From: Clostridiales bacterium
GTDB lineage: Bacteria; Bacillota; Clostridia; Christensenellales; JAISNN01
Reading direction: 5' to 3'
Length of the DNA: 60,120 bases
NCBI GenBank assembly: GCA_031276195.1
Contig: JAISNN010000019.1
Coordinates: 1-60,120, forward strand
The translations under genes were made by a program, and so were the position numbers. Below, piece by piece: positions 36,256 to 45,495 of the stretch; position 1 is the first letter of the stretch; each line of letters begins with the position of its first letter. Below the pieces are notes generated by a model. It had not been told where the DNA came from. It searched no databases and saw nothing but the letters and a program-made list of their open reading frames with translations.

Positions 36256-36846
36256 TTATTTATACAAATCGGACGGGAAGGTATAGTGTTTTTCGATTCG
36301 GTCGTTCGATTTGTCGTAGGAGCGCGAGAACGGTTTCCAAAAGGCGGCGCAGACGATTCCGGATCCGAGAGGGATTACGGCGGCGAGGAGAAGCCCCAAA
36401 GCGGGACGGCGGTCGCCGTCGAAAGTTTCGGCGTAGTCCTCAAAGACGGCTTTATAATTTTCGTCGTAGCGGATCGCGATAGTTTTGCGCGGCAGATATC
36501 TTTCAAAAACCTTTTGGTTGACGGTTTGGGAGCGTTGGATAGTTTTGCCGTCTTTCGCGGTGAAGCGGTATGCGATTGTGAATTCCGTGTCTTTCGGCCG
36601 GCGGTATCCGCCGTTTTCGCGCGTCCAATCATATGTACGGGAGGACGACGCGGACATACTTATAATTACGGCTTCGGCGGGCGTTCCGTTTTTTAGGATT
36701 TCCAGATTTTTTTTATCGGGGTAGGACGAGAGCCAAAGACTTGAACCGATTGCAAGGAGCATTACGCCCGCGAAAAAAAGACATACGGTCAGCAGTTTTT
36801 TTGACGGGACGGACACGTGAACGTCCGAAGGAATACGCTTTGACAT
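36256..36846 (-). CDS. DUF3592-like membrane protein
   Basis: 196 residues. TM1 at about 18-40, an extracytoplasmic segment (about 45-145), TM2 near 147-167 and a basic tail. The layout, the start of the outer domain (ILKNGTPAEAVIISMSASSS) and a later IAIRYDENYKAVFE strand pair fit DUF3592-type proteins, whose role is unknown. The start at 36846 is fixed by GAGGTG 6 nt upstream; a short in-frame extension to 36855 overlaps it. A pair of 44-bp direct repeats (CGTTTTGCCGGAATA at 36863 and 36907) lies upstream. Confidence 0.6.
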   Translation of the reverse strand: MSKRIPSDVHVSVPSKKLLTVCLFFAGVMLLAIGSSLWLSSYPDKKNLEILKNGTPAEAVIISMSASSSRTYDWTRENGGYRRPKDTEFTIAYRFTAKDGKTIQRSQTVNQKVFERYLPRKTIAIRYDENYKAVFEDYAETFDGDRRPALGLLLAAVIPLGSGIVCAAFWKPFSRSYDKSNDRIEKHYTFPSDLYK

Positions 36847-36982
36847 AATAAACACCTCGTACCGTTTTGCCGGAATAACCGGAACAATAAGTTTATTATC
36901 CCGTATCGTTTTGCCGGAATAATTAAGTTTATTATACGGAATAATTTGAGAATATTTTTACCGGAAGTTTTTGAAAACGGGC

Positions 36983-37018
36983 GCGCGGAAAAACTTTTTT
37001 CAAGAAATTTTTCCGCGC
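36983..37018 (-). terminator. Dispersed terminator-type hairpin after hppA
   Basis: GCGCGGAAAAACTTTTTT and GAAATTTTTCCGCGC, 43 bp past the minus-strand hppA stop, with the family tail AAGTTTTTGAAAACGGGC at 36966. Confidence 0.75.
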
Positions 37019-37061
37019 ATATTTTCTATTTAAAAATTTTAATTTATTTCAAAAAAAGGAT

Positions 37062-39230
37062 TTACATACCGAGCAGGGCGAGGAGGTTGAACTGTCCGAA
37101 AATCGAAACGCCGATCAGCGAAACCGTCGCCATAATTTTGATCAGGATATCGAGCGACGGTCCGACGGTATCTTTCAGCGGATCGCCCACCGTATCGCCG
37201 ACGATTGCCGAGTCGTGTTCGGGCGAGCCTTTTCCGATTCCGGGGATGATGCCTTGTTCGATGGCTTTTTTGGCGTTGTCCCACGCGCCGCCCGAATTCG
37301 CGGTAAATATCGCGAGCATAATCGCCGTTATCGTCGCGCCGATAAGGATTCCGCCGACGAATTCCGCGCCGAGGATAAATCCGCCGATAAGGGGCAGACC
37401 GATTGAGATCAGGACGGGCAGTTTCATTTCTTTGATTGCGCCCGCGGCGGAGATTTTGATACATTGTTTATAATCGGGGCGTTCGTCGCCCGTCAATATA
37501 CCGGGGTGTTCTTTGAATTGACGGCGGACTTCCTTGACCATATACTGCGCGCTTTTTGCGACGGCGTCCGTCAAAAGCCCCGAAAAGAAGAAGGGGAGCG
37601 CGCCGCCGATAAACGCGCCGGCGAGAGTGAAACTGTTTATGATATCGAGAACGGTGTCCGCGCCGCCCTGACTGTGCATAAAGGAGATCAAAAGGCTGAG
37701 AGCCGCGAGCGCGCCGCTTCCGATTGCGAATCCTTTTCCGATCGCCGCGGTCGTGTTGCCTACGGAGTCTAATTTATCGGTTATGCGTCTGACTTCGGGA
37801 TCGAGTTTACTCATTTCGCTGATTCCGCCCGCGTTATCGGCGATCGGTCCGTAGGTATCGACCGACACGGTGGACGAAACGAAAGAGAGCATTCCGACCG
37901 CCGCCATAGTTACGCCGTAGACTCCGGCGGCGGCGTACGCGCCCAAGACCGAAAGTCCCAAGACGATGACGGGGAGAAAACAACTTTTCATACCGAGGGC
38001 AAGCCCTTTCGTAATGGTCAGAGCCGTTCCTTCCGAGGCGATTTTTGCAATCGCTTGCGTAGGTTTGTAGTCCGCGCTGGTATAGTATTCGGCGAGTAGA
38101 CCGATGAGAATTCCGCACGCGATACCGATGACCGCGCCGATCCATGGCGACCAAGCCCCCGCTTTAAAGCCTAAAAGTTCCAGCCCTTGCACGCCGTTAA
38201 AGAACAGGTGCGACAAAAACGCGCCGCCGATTATGATGATTGCGGCGGAGGACCACAGCGCGATATTTAATTCTCTGTGCGGCTTGTCGCTGTCTTTTTT
38301 AAAGAGGACGTAGGCGATTCCCAAAACGCAGGCGACGATTCCGAGACCCGCGAACGCCATGGGGAAAAGCATTAAGCGTTCCAAGAGCGCGGTAGGTACG
38401 GGTTGTTCTCCGTGAACCATACTTGTAAAATATGTATACGCCGCCAAAATGACCGCCGCTATGATCGCGCCTACGTAACTTTCCAAAAGGTCGCTGCCGA
38501 GTCCGGCGACGTCGCCCACGTTGTCGCCCACGTTATCCGCTATCGTCGCGGGATTTCTCGCGTCGTCTTCGGGGATATGCGCTTCGGTTTTTCCGACGAG
38601 ATCCGCGCCCATATCCGCGGCTTTCGTATAGATTCCGCCGCCGATACGGTTGAAAAGCGCGACCATAGAGCAGCCGAGCGCGTAGCAGGAAACGATCATC
38701 GTGAACGGGATATAACTTATGCCCGCCCAATTTTTTGTTTCTGTGATATTTTCGGATTCGATCAAGCCCGCGCCTTTTCCGAATATTAAAAAGCATATCA
38801 AAAGCCCGAGGAGGGCGAACCCTCCGACGCAAAGCCCCATAACGCTTCCTCCGCGGAAGGCGACTTTGAGAGTTTTGCCGAGGCTTTTTTGTTCGCGCGC
38901 GGTGTTTGCGACGCGGACGTTCGCGATCGTGGCGATTTTCATACCGACGAATCCGGCGAGCGCGGAAAGCGAAACGCCGATCACGAAGGCTATGGCGGAA
39001 AGCGGATCGAGAACGACGGCGAGAATGACGGCGACTACGGCGGCGGTGATCGCTATGATTTTGTATTCGTGCGAGATAAAGGCGGACGCGCCTTCGGATA
39101 TCGCTCCCGCGATTTCTTTCATAGCGTCCGTCCCGGCTTTAAGCCGCTTGACGTGAAAAAAGTTGTAAGCCGCGAAAGCCAAAGAAAGAACGATCGCGCT
39201 TACGGCGAGGACAATGAAGGGAGTAATCAT
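37062..39230 (-). CDS. hppA: Membrane-bound ion-pumping pyrophosphatase
   Basis: A 722-residue, about 16-helix M-PPase that hydrolyses PPi and pumps H+ and/or Na+ out of the cell. Hallmarks: KAADMGADLVGKTEAHIPED and ARNPATIADNVGDNVGDVAG, DTYGPIADNAGGISEM, and the C-terminal GDTVGDPLKDTVGPSLDILI. The segment VGNTTAAIGKG has Ala where K+-independent enzymes have Lys, so it is predicted K+-dependent. The transported ion cannot be decided by eye. AAGGAG lies 8-9 nt before the ATG, and a promoter is at 39276-39303. Such pumps are common in energy-limited anaerobes. Confidence 0.97.
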   Translation of the reverse strand: MITPFIVLAVSAIVLSLAFAAYNFFHVKRLKAGTDAMKEIAGAISEGASAFISHEYKIIAITAAVVAVILAVVLDPLSAIAFVIGVSLSALAGFVGMKIATIANVRVANTAREQKSLGKTLKVAFRGGSVMGLCVGGFALLGLLICFLIFGKGAGLIESENITETKNWAGISYIPFTMIVSCYALGCSMVALFNRIGGGIYTKAADMGADLVGKTEAHIPEDDARNPATIADNVGDNVGDVAGLGSDLLESYVGAIIAAVILAAYTYFTSMVHGEQPVPTALLERLMLFPMAFAGLGIVACVLGIAYVLFKKDSDKPHRELNIALWSSAAIIIIGGAFLSHLFFNGVQGLELLGFKAGAWSPWIGAVIGIACGILIGLLAEYYTSADYKPTQAIAKIASEGTALTITKGLALGMKSCFLPVIVLGLSVLGAYAAAGVYGVTMAAVGMLSFVSSTVSVDTYGPIADNAGGISEMSKLDPEVRRITDKLDSVGNTTAAIGKGFAIGSGALAALSLLISFMHSQGGADTVLDIINSFTLAGAFIGGALPFFFSGLLTDAVAKSAQYMVKEVRRQFKEHPGILTGDERPDYKQCIKISAAGAIKEMKLPVLISIGLPLIGGFILGAEFVGGILIGATITAIMLAIFTANSGGAWDNAKKAIEQGIIPGIGKGSPEHDSAIVGDTVGDPLKDTVGPSLDILIKIMATVSLIGVSIFGQFNLLALLGM

Positions 39231-39275
39231 AGTTTTTGTCTCCTTATGATGTGTACGGAATAATTTCCAAGATAT

Positions 39276-39303
39276 ATTATAACATAAAATATAAAAAAGT
39301 CAA
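39276..39303 (-). promoter_or_regulatory. hppA promoter
   Basis: On the minus strand: TTGACT (39298-39303), 16-nt spacer, TATAAT (39276-39281), about 45 bp before the ATG. Divergent from the promoter at 39325. Confidence 0.75.
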
Positions 39304-39324
39304 GAGAGAAAAAATAAAAAAGTA

Positions 39325-39353
39325 TTGTAAACGCCGAACGGTTGTGATATAAT
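39325..39353 (+). promoter_or_regulatory. Extended -10 promoter upstream of lipoprotein gene
   Basis: TTGTAA (39325-39330), 17-nt spacer, TATAAT (39348-39353) with an extended TGA before it. The stretch GTTGTGATATAATG is identical to that at the promoter at 59519-59547, which also lies before a lipoprotein gene. Confidence 0.7.
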
Positions 39354-39852
39354 GTATTTGAAAAGGCGGATATAACCGTTCGGCACGGTTCATATTGAAT
39401 TAAAATTAAATATATAAAATATATACGACGCTTAATTATACTTACGAGGGAAATTATCGGGGAATTGACCTCTTTGCCCCGGCGCGTAAGATAAGTTTAA
39501 CGAGGATTAATATTCGCTTGCCCGTAAAGGGAAATTTAGGGGAATTGACCTCTTTGCCGCAGCGCGCGGTATATGTTTTAAAAACCGAATACGGCAAAAA
39601 GATACGCTTTGAAATCGAAATAATATGATATTAAGTATAATCGATAACGGCGTTTTAATCAACCGCAGGTTTTTATTATATGTCGGTTAAACGACCGAAC
39701 GCAAAAAGAGACGGCTATTTTATAGTTTACCGCGGCGGCGTTAAACGGGCGGATTTTGATCCGCATACCGTTACGGATTATACGGATTATAAAGTTTAAT
39801 TAACATAGGCATAGATATAGATATAAAAATTAAAAAAAGGAGATTTACTAAA
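39354..39852 (+). promoter_or_regulatory. 500-nt leader with duplicated RNA-like motif
   Basis: The 20-mer GGGGAATTGACCTCTTTGCC occurs at 39459-39478 and 39539-39558, 80 bp apart, each after a GGGAAATT segment. In the first copy CGGGG/CCCCG and an outer CTTACG/CGTAAG can pair around it, suggesting a structured RNA element in tandem. No known riboswitch class is recognised. Positions about 39640-39807 hold a MITE-like segment. Confidence 0.45.
39640..39807. mobile_element. MITE-like element, diverged copy 3
   Basis: Its right half (GTTAAACGGGCGGATTTTGA, a CCGTTACGGATTAT stretch, and AAAGTTTAATTA at the end) matches the corresponding part of the element at 9754-9949 in the same orientation. 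The left half is more diverged and the left boundary is uncertain. Confidence 0.5.
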
Positions 39853-41448
39853 ATGATGAAAAAAACAAAAAAATTCTTTAGTTTGGCGTTCGTGTGCGTT
39901 CTAATCGCCGCTACGCTTACGTCGTGTCAATGGGTTACCGACTTTTTTGACAAGGACAAAAACAATATCTACGACGTCGAATTCGTCTATCCCGACGGTT
40001 CGGAATACGCCGTTTTAAGGGTCAGGCACAAAGACAAAGTCGTCTTAACGCCCAAAAAAGAGGGCTATACTTTTGAGGAATATTACTATTTCGACGATCC
40101 CGGCCGCGTTTTCGACATCAAAAATACGAAAATCACGGGCAATATAAAAATCATCGTCAAATTTACGGCGAACGAATATACTTTGACCGTCGTTACGTCG
40201 CCTTTCGGGACACCCTCCCTCCAAAGCGGAACGTATAAAACGGACGAGATCGTTTCGCTCGCCGCGGAAGGGGATAATTTTGTCGGCTGGTACAACGGCG
40301 ACATATTTATTTCGCTCGGGAATCCCTCCGACGCGCTCAGAATGCCCCCGTATAATATAACGTTGAAAGCGGTGTACGCGGACGGCGCGAACATAGGGGA
40401 AAGCGTATTCCCCGCTATCGGTTTCGACTCGGGCGAGGGTTCGCAAGAAAATCCTTACGTCGTAACGAACGCGGAGGAACTTTCCTTTTTCGCCTCTTAT
40501 ATAGGACGCGGCGAATCTAACGGCGAATATTTCTCTCTTTTAGCCGATATCGATCTCAAAGGCGCGGATTGGACGCCTATCGGGACGGTTGCCGCGCCCT
40601 TTAAAGGCGTATTCGACGGAAACGGACACAAAATTTCAAATTTCGGATTTTCGGCTTCCGCGGCTTACGCGGACTACGGTCTTTTCGGATACGCGGAGAA
40701 CGCGGAGATCAAAAATCTCGGAGTTTCGGACGTCAGATTTACGGTGAACGGAGCGCAGTCCGGAACGGTGAGCGCGGGCGCGGTCGCCGGCAGAGCGGTT
40801 GGAATTAAAATGTCGAAAGTCTTTTCGGCGGGCGTGATAGACGTTTTGAGCGCGGGCGCGGACTTGTACGCGGGCGGTTTGATCGGAAAAGCGGAGGGTA
40901 CGGACACTCACGCTCTCATAACCGACTCGTATTCCACGGTCAGACTTTACGCGGCGATAGAGAACGCGGCGGAAAACTCGAAACTTTACGCGGGCGGCTT
41001 GATCGGCTATACGGATTTTGACGTATCGAAAGTGTACGCCGCGGGGAACGTCTATGCGGCGGGCGAAAACGGAAACGCCTACGTTTCGGGGTTGATCGGT
41101 CTTTTGAACGGCAGTCTTGAAACCGCGTTCGCGACGGGGGACGTGAGCGTTTCGGGCGGTATGCCGCTGTTCGCGAAAGCGGCTTACATCGCGGTTCCGG
41201 GAGAAAACGCGCCCTCGGACTATCTCGCAAACGGCGTGTGCCGCGTCTACGGACAGAAAATCAAAGAGAGCGAGAGAACGACGATATACGACGGCGGAGC
41301 GAACACGCTTGCCGTTTGGTTCGGAACGCCCGAACTGTATAATAAGATCGTCAAATTGGACGCGGAGGTTTGGGACTTGGACTACTTGACGGGTACGGAC
41401 GGAAAAGCCTTCGAGGAGAGGGGCATACTGCCGAAATTAAGGTTTTAA
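39853..41448 (+). CDS. Cell-surface lipoprotein with InlB-type and GLUG-type repeats
   Basis: 531 residues. A lipoprotein signal peptide ends in the lipobox LTSC (Cys25), so the mature protein is tethered to the outer face of the membrane. Next come two beta-rich segments resembling Listeria-Bacteroides (InlB B) repeats: VEFVYPDGSEYAVLRVRHKD and NEYTLTVVTSPFG..VGWYNGDI. From about residue 200 there is a right-handed-helix-like region with GLUG-type motifs (DYGLFGYAENAEIKNLGV, YAGGLIGKAEG, YAGGLIGYTD, YVSGLIGLLNGS). The architecture is that of adhesins or surface-binding proteins. AAGGAGA precedes the ATG. A second lipoprotein with a similar start begins at 59990. Confidence 0.82.
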   Translation: MMKKTKKFFSLAFVCVLIAATLTSCQWVTDFFDKDKNNIYDVEFVYPDGSEYAVLRVRHKDKVVLTPKKEGYTFEEYYYFDDPGRVFDIKNTKITGNIKIIVKFTANEYTLTVVTSPFGTPSLQSGTYKTDEIVSLAAEGDNFVGWYNGDIFISLGNPSDALRMPPYNITLKAVYADGANIGESVFPAIGFDSGEGSQENPYVVTNAEELSFFASYIGRGESNGEYFSLLADIDLKGADWTPIGTVAAPFKGVFDGNGHKISNFGFSASAAYADYGLFGYAENAEIKNLGVSDVRFTVNGAQSGTVSAGAVAGRAVGIKMSKVFSAGVIDVLSAGADLYAGGLIGKAEGTDTHALITDSYSTVRLYAAIENAAENSKLYAGGLIGYTDFDVSKVYAAGNVYAAGENGNAYVSGLIGLLNGSLETAFATGDVSVSGGMPLFAKAAYIAVPGENAPSDYLANGVCRVYGQKIKESERTTIYDGGANTLAVWFGTPELYNKIVKLDAEVWDLDYLTGTDGKAFEERGILPKLRF

Positions 41449-41710
41449 AGAGCGGCAGGCGGAATGTTAGTTATTAGTGATTAGCAATCGGCGGCGGAAT
41501 ATTATTGATTGATTAGTGATCGGCGGTTATTGAATGTTATTGATCGGTGTAATTTAGCGGTCGGCGGCGGAATATTAGTGATTAATTATTGATTAGCGGT
41601 TATTGAGTATTATTGATTAGCGGTTATTATACGGCGGACGGCGGTTAGAGGCATATTGCCAACCGCCGTCCGCTATTTTTTTTAAAAATTTTTCAACTTT
41701 TTTTTAAATA
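41449..41710. repeat. 7-bp degenerate repeat tract
   Basis: Runs of TTAGTGA, TTAGCGG, TTATTGA and TCGGCGG-type heptads after the lipoprotein gene, the same family as at 58319-58620. An inverted repeat (GGCGGACGGCGGTT..AACCGCCGTCCGC) followed by TTTTTTT, about 41631-41682, can act as terminator. Confidence 0.65.
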
Positions 41711-41714
41711 GGTA

Positions 41715-41743
41715 TGTACAAACGGGTTTTTTTATGATATAAT
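41715..41743 (+). promoter_or_regulatory. Extended -10 promoter before gene at 41859
   Basis: TGTACA (41715-41720), 17-nt spacer, TATAAT (41738-41743) with TGA just before it. Confidence 0.65.
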
Positions 41744-41858
41744 AACTAAGGATAAAAGTCTAAGAGGGGATTTTTATGTTCCGCGCGGCTTTTCGCGTTA
41801 GGTTTTTTATCCGAAAATCAAAATTTTGGCTTCAAAAAGCGTTTTTGCAAGGTGAATT

Positions 41859-42740
41859 ATGAACGAAGACGAATTGTTGGCGCGGCAGGTTTTGGCGGAC
41901 GATCCGAAAGCCGGCAAAAAAATGAAAAAAATCAACGGATCGAAGGCGGGCAAGAGGAGAAAATCCGGAGCCGCCGTTCGGTCGTATAACAAAAAGCGGG
42001 CGAGAGCGGAGCAGGTTCGCGGCGCGCAGCCGCAGATGATGCACGTCCCCGCGCAACTTCCGGACGGAGGGCAGGACGCCGACATATACAATATGGTCAA
42101 GGGCGGCGGGAGTGGTCTTAGCGGAAAGAAAACTTATTATTCTCCGATGTCGAGGGTAATTTTGAAGATCATATGTTTCATTTTGATTCCGCTTATCGCG
42201 GTTTTCGCGGCGGCGGAGTTTGCGAAGAGCGGCTACTATCCGACCTACGGAGATTTCAAGATTGAAATGTACCATGCGGACAGCCAAACGGAGAGAGGAA
42301 CGTATTATATAAAGTCAAAGGACACAAAGCGTTTCCCGATCCGCCGCGCCGCCGTAAAGACAAAGGACAAGAACACGGGCAAGGAGATCGAGGAGATCTA
42401 CGAGGGCTATCTTTTGAGCGATCTTGTGAGCGTTTCGGGTTTTGAGGGCAAAGAGGGGCATTTCGACTATTTTAGGCTAGTCAAGGCGGACGGGAGCGCG
42501 TACGGCGAAAACGAAACCGCGCATCTCGACAACTATATGGTCTTTGTGTTCAAAATCGTAACCGTAAAAGGAAAAGAAACGAGAGCGGACGTCAACGGCG
42601 TTTCGATCCAAACGAACAGACAGCCTTCGGCTTATATGCTGACCGACCCGGCTTATATGTCCGCGGAGAAAAGGTATTTCGGCGATAAAGTCTCTCCGCT
42701 AATCATACAATTCGGAATTATCGCGGACGATTACGAATAA
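41859..42740 (+). CDS. Bitopic membrane protein of unknown function
   Basis: 293 residues. A highly basic N-terminal cytoplasmic region (residues 20-55 rich in Lys/Arg), a single TM helix at about 99-120 (ILKIICFILIPLIAVFAAAE), and an extracytoplasmic domain of about 170 residues with beta-strand-like pattern and no recognised family. AAGGTG precedes the ATG at 41859. It is the first gene of a likely group with the two decapeptide-repeat proteins; the spacing (175 bp) leaves co-transcription open. Confidence 0.75.
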   Translation: MNEDELLARQVLADDPKAGKKMKKINGSKAGKRRKSGAAVRSYNKKRARAEQVRGAQPQMMHVPAQLPDGGQDADIYNMVKGGGSGLSGKKTYYSPMSRVILKIICFILIPLIAVFAAAEFAKSGYYPTYGDFKIEMYHADSQTERGTYYIKSKDTKRFPIRRAAVKTKDKNTGKEIEEIYEGYLLSDLVSVSGFEGKEGHFDYFRLVKADGSAYGENETAHLDNYMVFVFKIVTVKGKETRADVNGVSIQTNRQPSAYMLTDPAYMSAEKRYFGDKVSPLIIQFGIIADDYE

Positions 42741-42915
42741 ATAATTTAAATGAAATATCTAAATTAGAGCGGATTTAATCCGAACCGAATATAATGAAAT
42801 TCGGCGCTAAAACGAAACGACCGAAAAATTCAACGCCGGGCAAAATGAAACGAAAACGAAGAAAAAATAAAAACGAAATACAAAAAAATAATAAAGACAG
42901 AGAGGAAATTAGATT

Positions 42916-43767
42916 ATGGCGGACAATAACAATTTTGAAGACGGGTTTTATCGCGCCGCTCCGACTGCGGACGCGAATATAAGTCGCGGCTTTGTCTATG
43001 AAAAGCCCGAGCCGGCGGCATATTCCGCACCCGACCGCGCGCCGCATAAAAATACGCTGCCGAGAAGGGCGTCGCATAAGGACACGGTTCCGAAGCCCGC
43101 CCCCTATAAGGATACGATCCCGAAGCCCGCGCCGTATAAGGAATTGAAACCGCAGGCGGCTCCCTATAAAGAACTTAGACCGCAAGCGGCTCCGTATAAG
43201 GAATTGAGGCCGCCCGTTTCTCCGTATAAAAACACCCTTCCTTCGGTCGCGCCGCATAAAAATTATATGCCCGCGCTTGCGCCCGAAAAGGAATACGACG
43301 CGGCGGAGTCCGTAACGCTGATCGCCGCCTCATCTCATAAAGACGTTATTCCCAAACCCGCGCCGCATAAAGACAGCAAGCCGAAACGCGCGCCGCATAA
43401 AAATTATATGCCCGCGCTTGCCCCTCATAAGGACAATAGGCCGATCGAGGCGGAGCCGAAACCTCTTGATCCGACGGCTTCGAGATATTTAGGGCCGGGC
43501 GTCGCGCCGTACAAAAACACGCTGCCGCCCGTCGCGCCGTATGTAAATTTGACGCCGCCCGTCGAGCCGTATAAAGAGTTAAGACCTCCGCGCGCTCCCC
43601 ATAAAGACGTCGCGCCGAAACCCGCGCCGAAAGCGTATAACTTCTTTGCGGACTACAATCCGAATTTCACGCCCGACGAACCCGTTATGCCGCCCGACCC
43701 GTACGCCGGCGACAAGAGAACGAAAAAAATGCTGAAAAAATTGAAAAAGAAAAACCGTAAAAAATAA
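42916..43767 (+). CDS. Pro/Lys decapeptide-repeat protein 1
   Basis: 283 residues, no signal peptide and no membrane helix. Residues about 35-240 are mostly ten-residue repeats of the form APYKELRPQA / APHKDTKPSV (x-Ala-Pro-His/Tyr-Lys-Asp/Glu-x-x-Pro-x). A different segment, EKEYDAAESVTLIAASSHKD, interrupts them. The C-terminus is YNFFADYNPNFTPDEPVMPP, then a Lys-rich end (MLKKLKKKNRKK). The composition (Pro, Lys, Ala) predicts an extended polyproline-like rod. It is paralogous to the next gene. No homologue family is recognised. A GAGAGAGGA stretch lies before the ATG at 42916. Confidence 0.8.
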   Translation: MADNNNFEDGFYRAAPTADANISRGFVYEKPEPAAYSAPDRAPHKNTLPRRASHKDTVPKPAPYKDTIPKPAPYKELKPQAAPYKELRPQAAPYKELRPPVSPYKNTLPSVAPHKNYMPALAPEKEYDAAESVTLIAASSHKDVIPKPAPHKDSKPKRAPHKNYMPALAPHKDNRPIEAEPKPLDPTASRYLGPGVAPYKNTLPPVAPYVNLTPPVEPYKELRPPRAPHKDVAPKPAPKAYNFFADYNPNFTPDEPVMPPDPYAGDKRTKKMLKKLKKKNRKK

Positions 43768-44061
43768 CGGCGGATAAAAAGCCGCTTAAACGTGATTACC
43801 GCATACAAAAAACGGATAAAAAGCCGCTAAACGTGATTACCGCATACAAAAAAACGGATAAAAAGCCGCTAAACGTAATTACCGCATACAAAAAAACGGA
43901 TAAACGCCCGTTAAATTTCGGCAAACGAATAAAAAACGGACAAAAAGTCATTTAACATATATAAACGGCTATAAACGGCATACCGGAGAAATAAAAAGAC
44001 AACCGAAAAAAAATAATAAATTAGGCGAAATTAATTTGTGTCGAAAAGGAAGGGTATAATA
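43768..44061. repeat. 42-bp tandem repeat between the two repeat-protein genes
   Basis: GGATAAAAAGCCGCT units at 43772, 43814 and 43856, with a decayed one at 43898; period 42 bp. No hairpin terminator is evident. Confidence 0.75.
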
Positions 44062-45069
44062 ATGGATGCTTTTAAAAAAGACGGAAAAAACATCGGCAAA
44101 TACGTAACTTCGTTGCGTTCGGTCGCGCCGCACAAGGACACCAAGCCTTCGGTCGCGCCGTATAAAGATACAAAACCCGCGGTCGAGCCCTATAAGGACA
44201 CCAAGCCTTCGGTCGAACCGCATAAGGACAATAAGCCTTCGGTCGCGCCGCACAAAAACACCCAACCCTCTGTCGCGCCCCATAAGGATACCAAACCCGT
44301 CCGCGTCCCCCATAAGGACGTCAAGCCTTCGCGCGCGCCCTTTAAAGACACCAAGCCTCCGCGCGCTCCGCGCAAAAAATATGACCCGACGGAAAACGTT
44401 TCTATGGGCATAGAAACCGCGCCGCATAAGGACGTAAGTCCTAAGCCCGCGCCCTATAAAGACACAAAACCGAAACGCGAACCTTTTTTTGACATAAGAC
44501 CGAAGCGCGCGCCGCATAAAGACTTAAAGCCCAAACGCGCGCCGCATAAGGACAACAGACCGAAACTCGCGCCCGAAAAGGAATACGACGCGGCGGAGTC
44601 CGTGATGCTGATCGCTTCCGCGCCGCATAAGGACGTGATCCCTCAGCCCGCGCCCTACAAAGACACAAAGCCCAAACGCGTTCCGCATAAGGACAAAAAA
44701 CCAAGACGCGACCCGGATAAGGAACATTCCGCGACGGATACGATTACGATCATCACGTCCGCGCCGCCGAAAGACGTAAAACCTAAACGCGCGCCGCACA
44801 AAAACAGACTTCCGTCCGTCGCGCCCTATAAAGACACCAAACCGCCGCGCGCGCCCCACAAGGACAACAAACCGAAACGCGCGCCGCATAAGGACAATAA
44901 GCCGCAAAGGGATCCCGACGCGTATAATATGTTCGCGGACTACGATCCGAATTTCGTTCCGGACGAACCCGTTATGCCGAGCGATCCCTACGCGAACGAC
45001 AAGAGAGCCAAAAAATTGCAAAAAAAGTTGAAAAAACTTGAAAAGAAACAAAAAAAACGGAAAAAATAA
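44062..45069 (+). CDS. Pro/Lys decapeptide-repeat protein 2
   Basis: 335 residues, soluble. About 25 ten-residue repeats (APHKDTKPSV, APYKDTKPAV, RAPHKDNKPK) run from residue 20 to 290. They are divided into blocks by KKYDPTENVSMGIETAPHKD, EKEYDAAESVMLIASAPHKD and DKEHSATDTITIITSAPPKD. The C-terminus YNMFADYDPNFVPDEPVMPS and the Lys-rich end match the paralogue at 42916. AGGAAGGG precedes the ATG at 44062; an in-frame GTG at 44038 lies before that site. Basic, proline-rich and non-membrane, so perhaps a scaffold or a nucleic-acid- or envelope-associated rod. Function unknown. Confidence 0.82.
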   Translation: MDAFKKDGKNIGKYVTSLRSVAPHKDTKPSVAPYKDTKPAVEPYKDTKPSVEPHKDNKPSVAPHKNTQPSVAPHKDTKPVRVPHKDVKPSRAPFKDTKPPRAPRKKYDPTENVSMGIETAPHKDVSPKPAPYKDTKPKREPFFDIRPKRAPHKDLKPKRAPHKDNRPKLAPEKEYDAAESVMLIASAPHKDVIPQPAPYKDTKPKRVPHKDKKPRRDPDKEHSATDTITIITSAPPKDVKPKRAPHKNRLPSVAPYKDTKPPRAPHKDNKPKRAPHKDNKPQRDPDAYNMFADYDPNFVPDEPVMPSDPYANDKRAKKLQKKLKKLEKKQKKRKK

Positions 45070-45495
45070 AATAGAAAACGCCGTTTTCGGTTGAACTTTT
45101 TAAGAATTCAAGCCGGCGCGGAAAAGCCTGAAAAACGAAAAAGGTAAAACGCCGCTTTCGGTTGAACTTTTTAAGAATTCAAACCGGCGCGGAAAAGCCT
45201 GAAAAACGAAAAAGGTAAAACGCCGCTTTCGGTTGAACTTTTTAAGAATTCGAACCGACGCGGAAAAGCCTGAAAAATGAAAAAGGTAAAACGCCGCTTT
45301 CGGTTGAACTTTTTAAGAATTCGAACCGACGCGGAAAAGCCGGAAAACGAAAAAGGTAAGACGCCGTTTTCGGTTGAACTTTTTAAGAATTCAAATCGGC
45401 GCGGAAAAGCCGGAAAACGAAAAAGGCAAAGTATCGCTTTTGTCCGGCGCGCTCTCCTTATTCGTCCGATTCAAAAAAACGGAAAAATAAAAATA
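45070..45495. repeat. 71-bp tandem repeat, five copies
   Basis: GGTTGAACTTTTTAAGAATT at 45089, 45160, 45231, 45302 and 45372 (period 71, last 70). The period is not a multiple of three, so the open frame through it is not a repeat protein. Confidence 0.9.

Noticed and set aside
45277-45495. Longer start for the membrane protein at 45496
   Set aside because: The extra 73 codons run through a 71-bp repeat that changes frame at each unit, and they have no conserved character.
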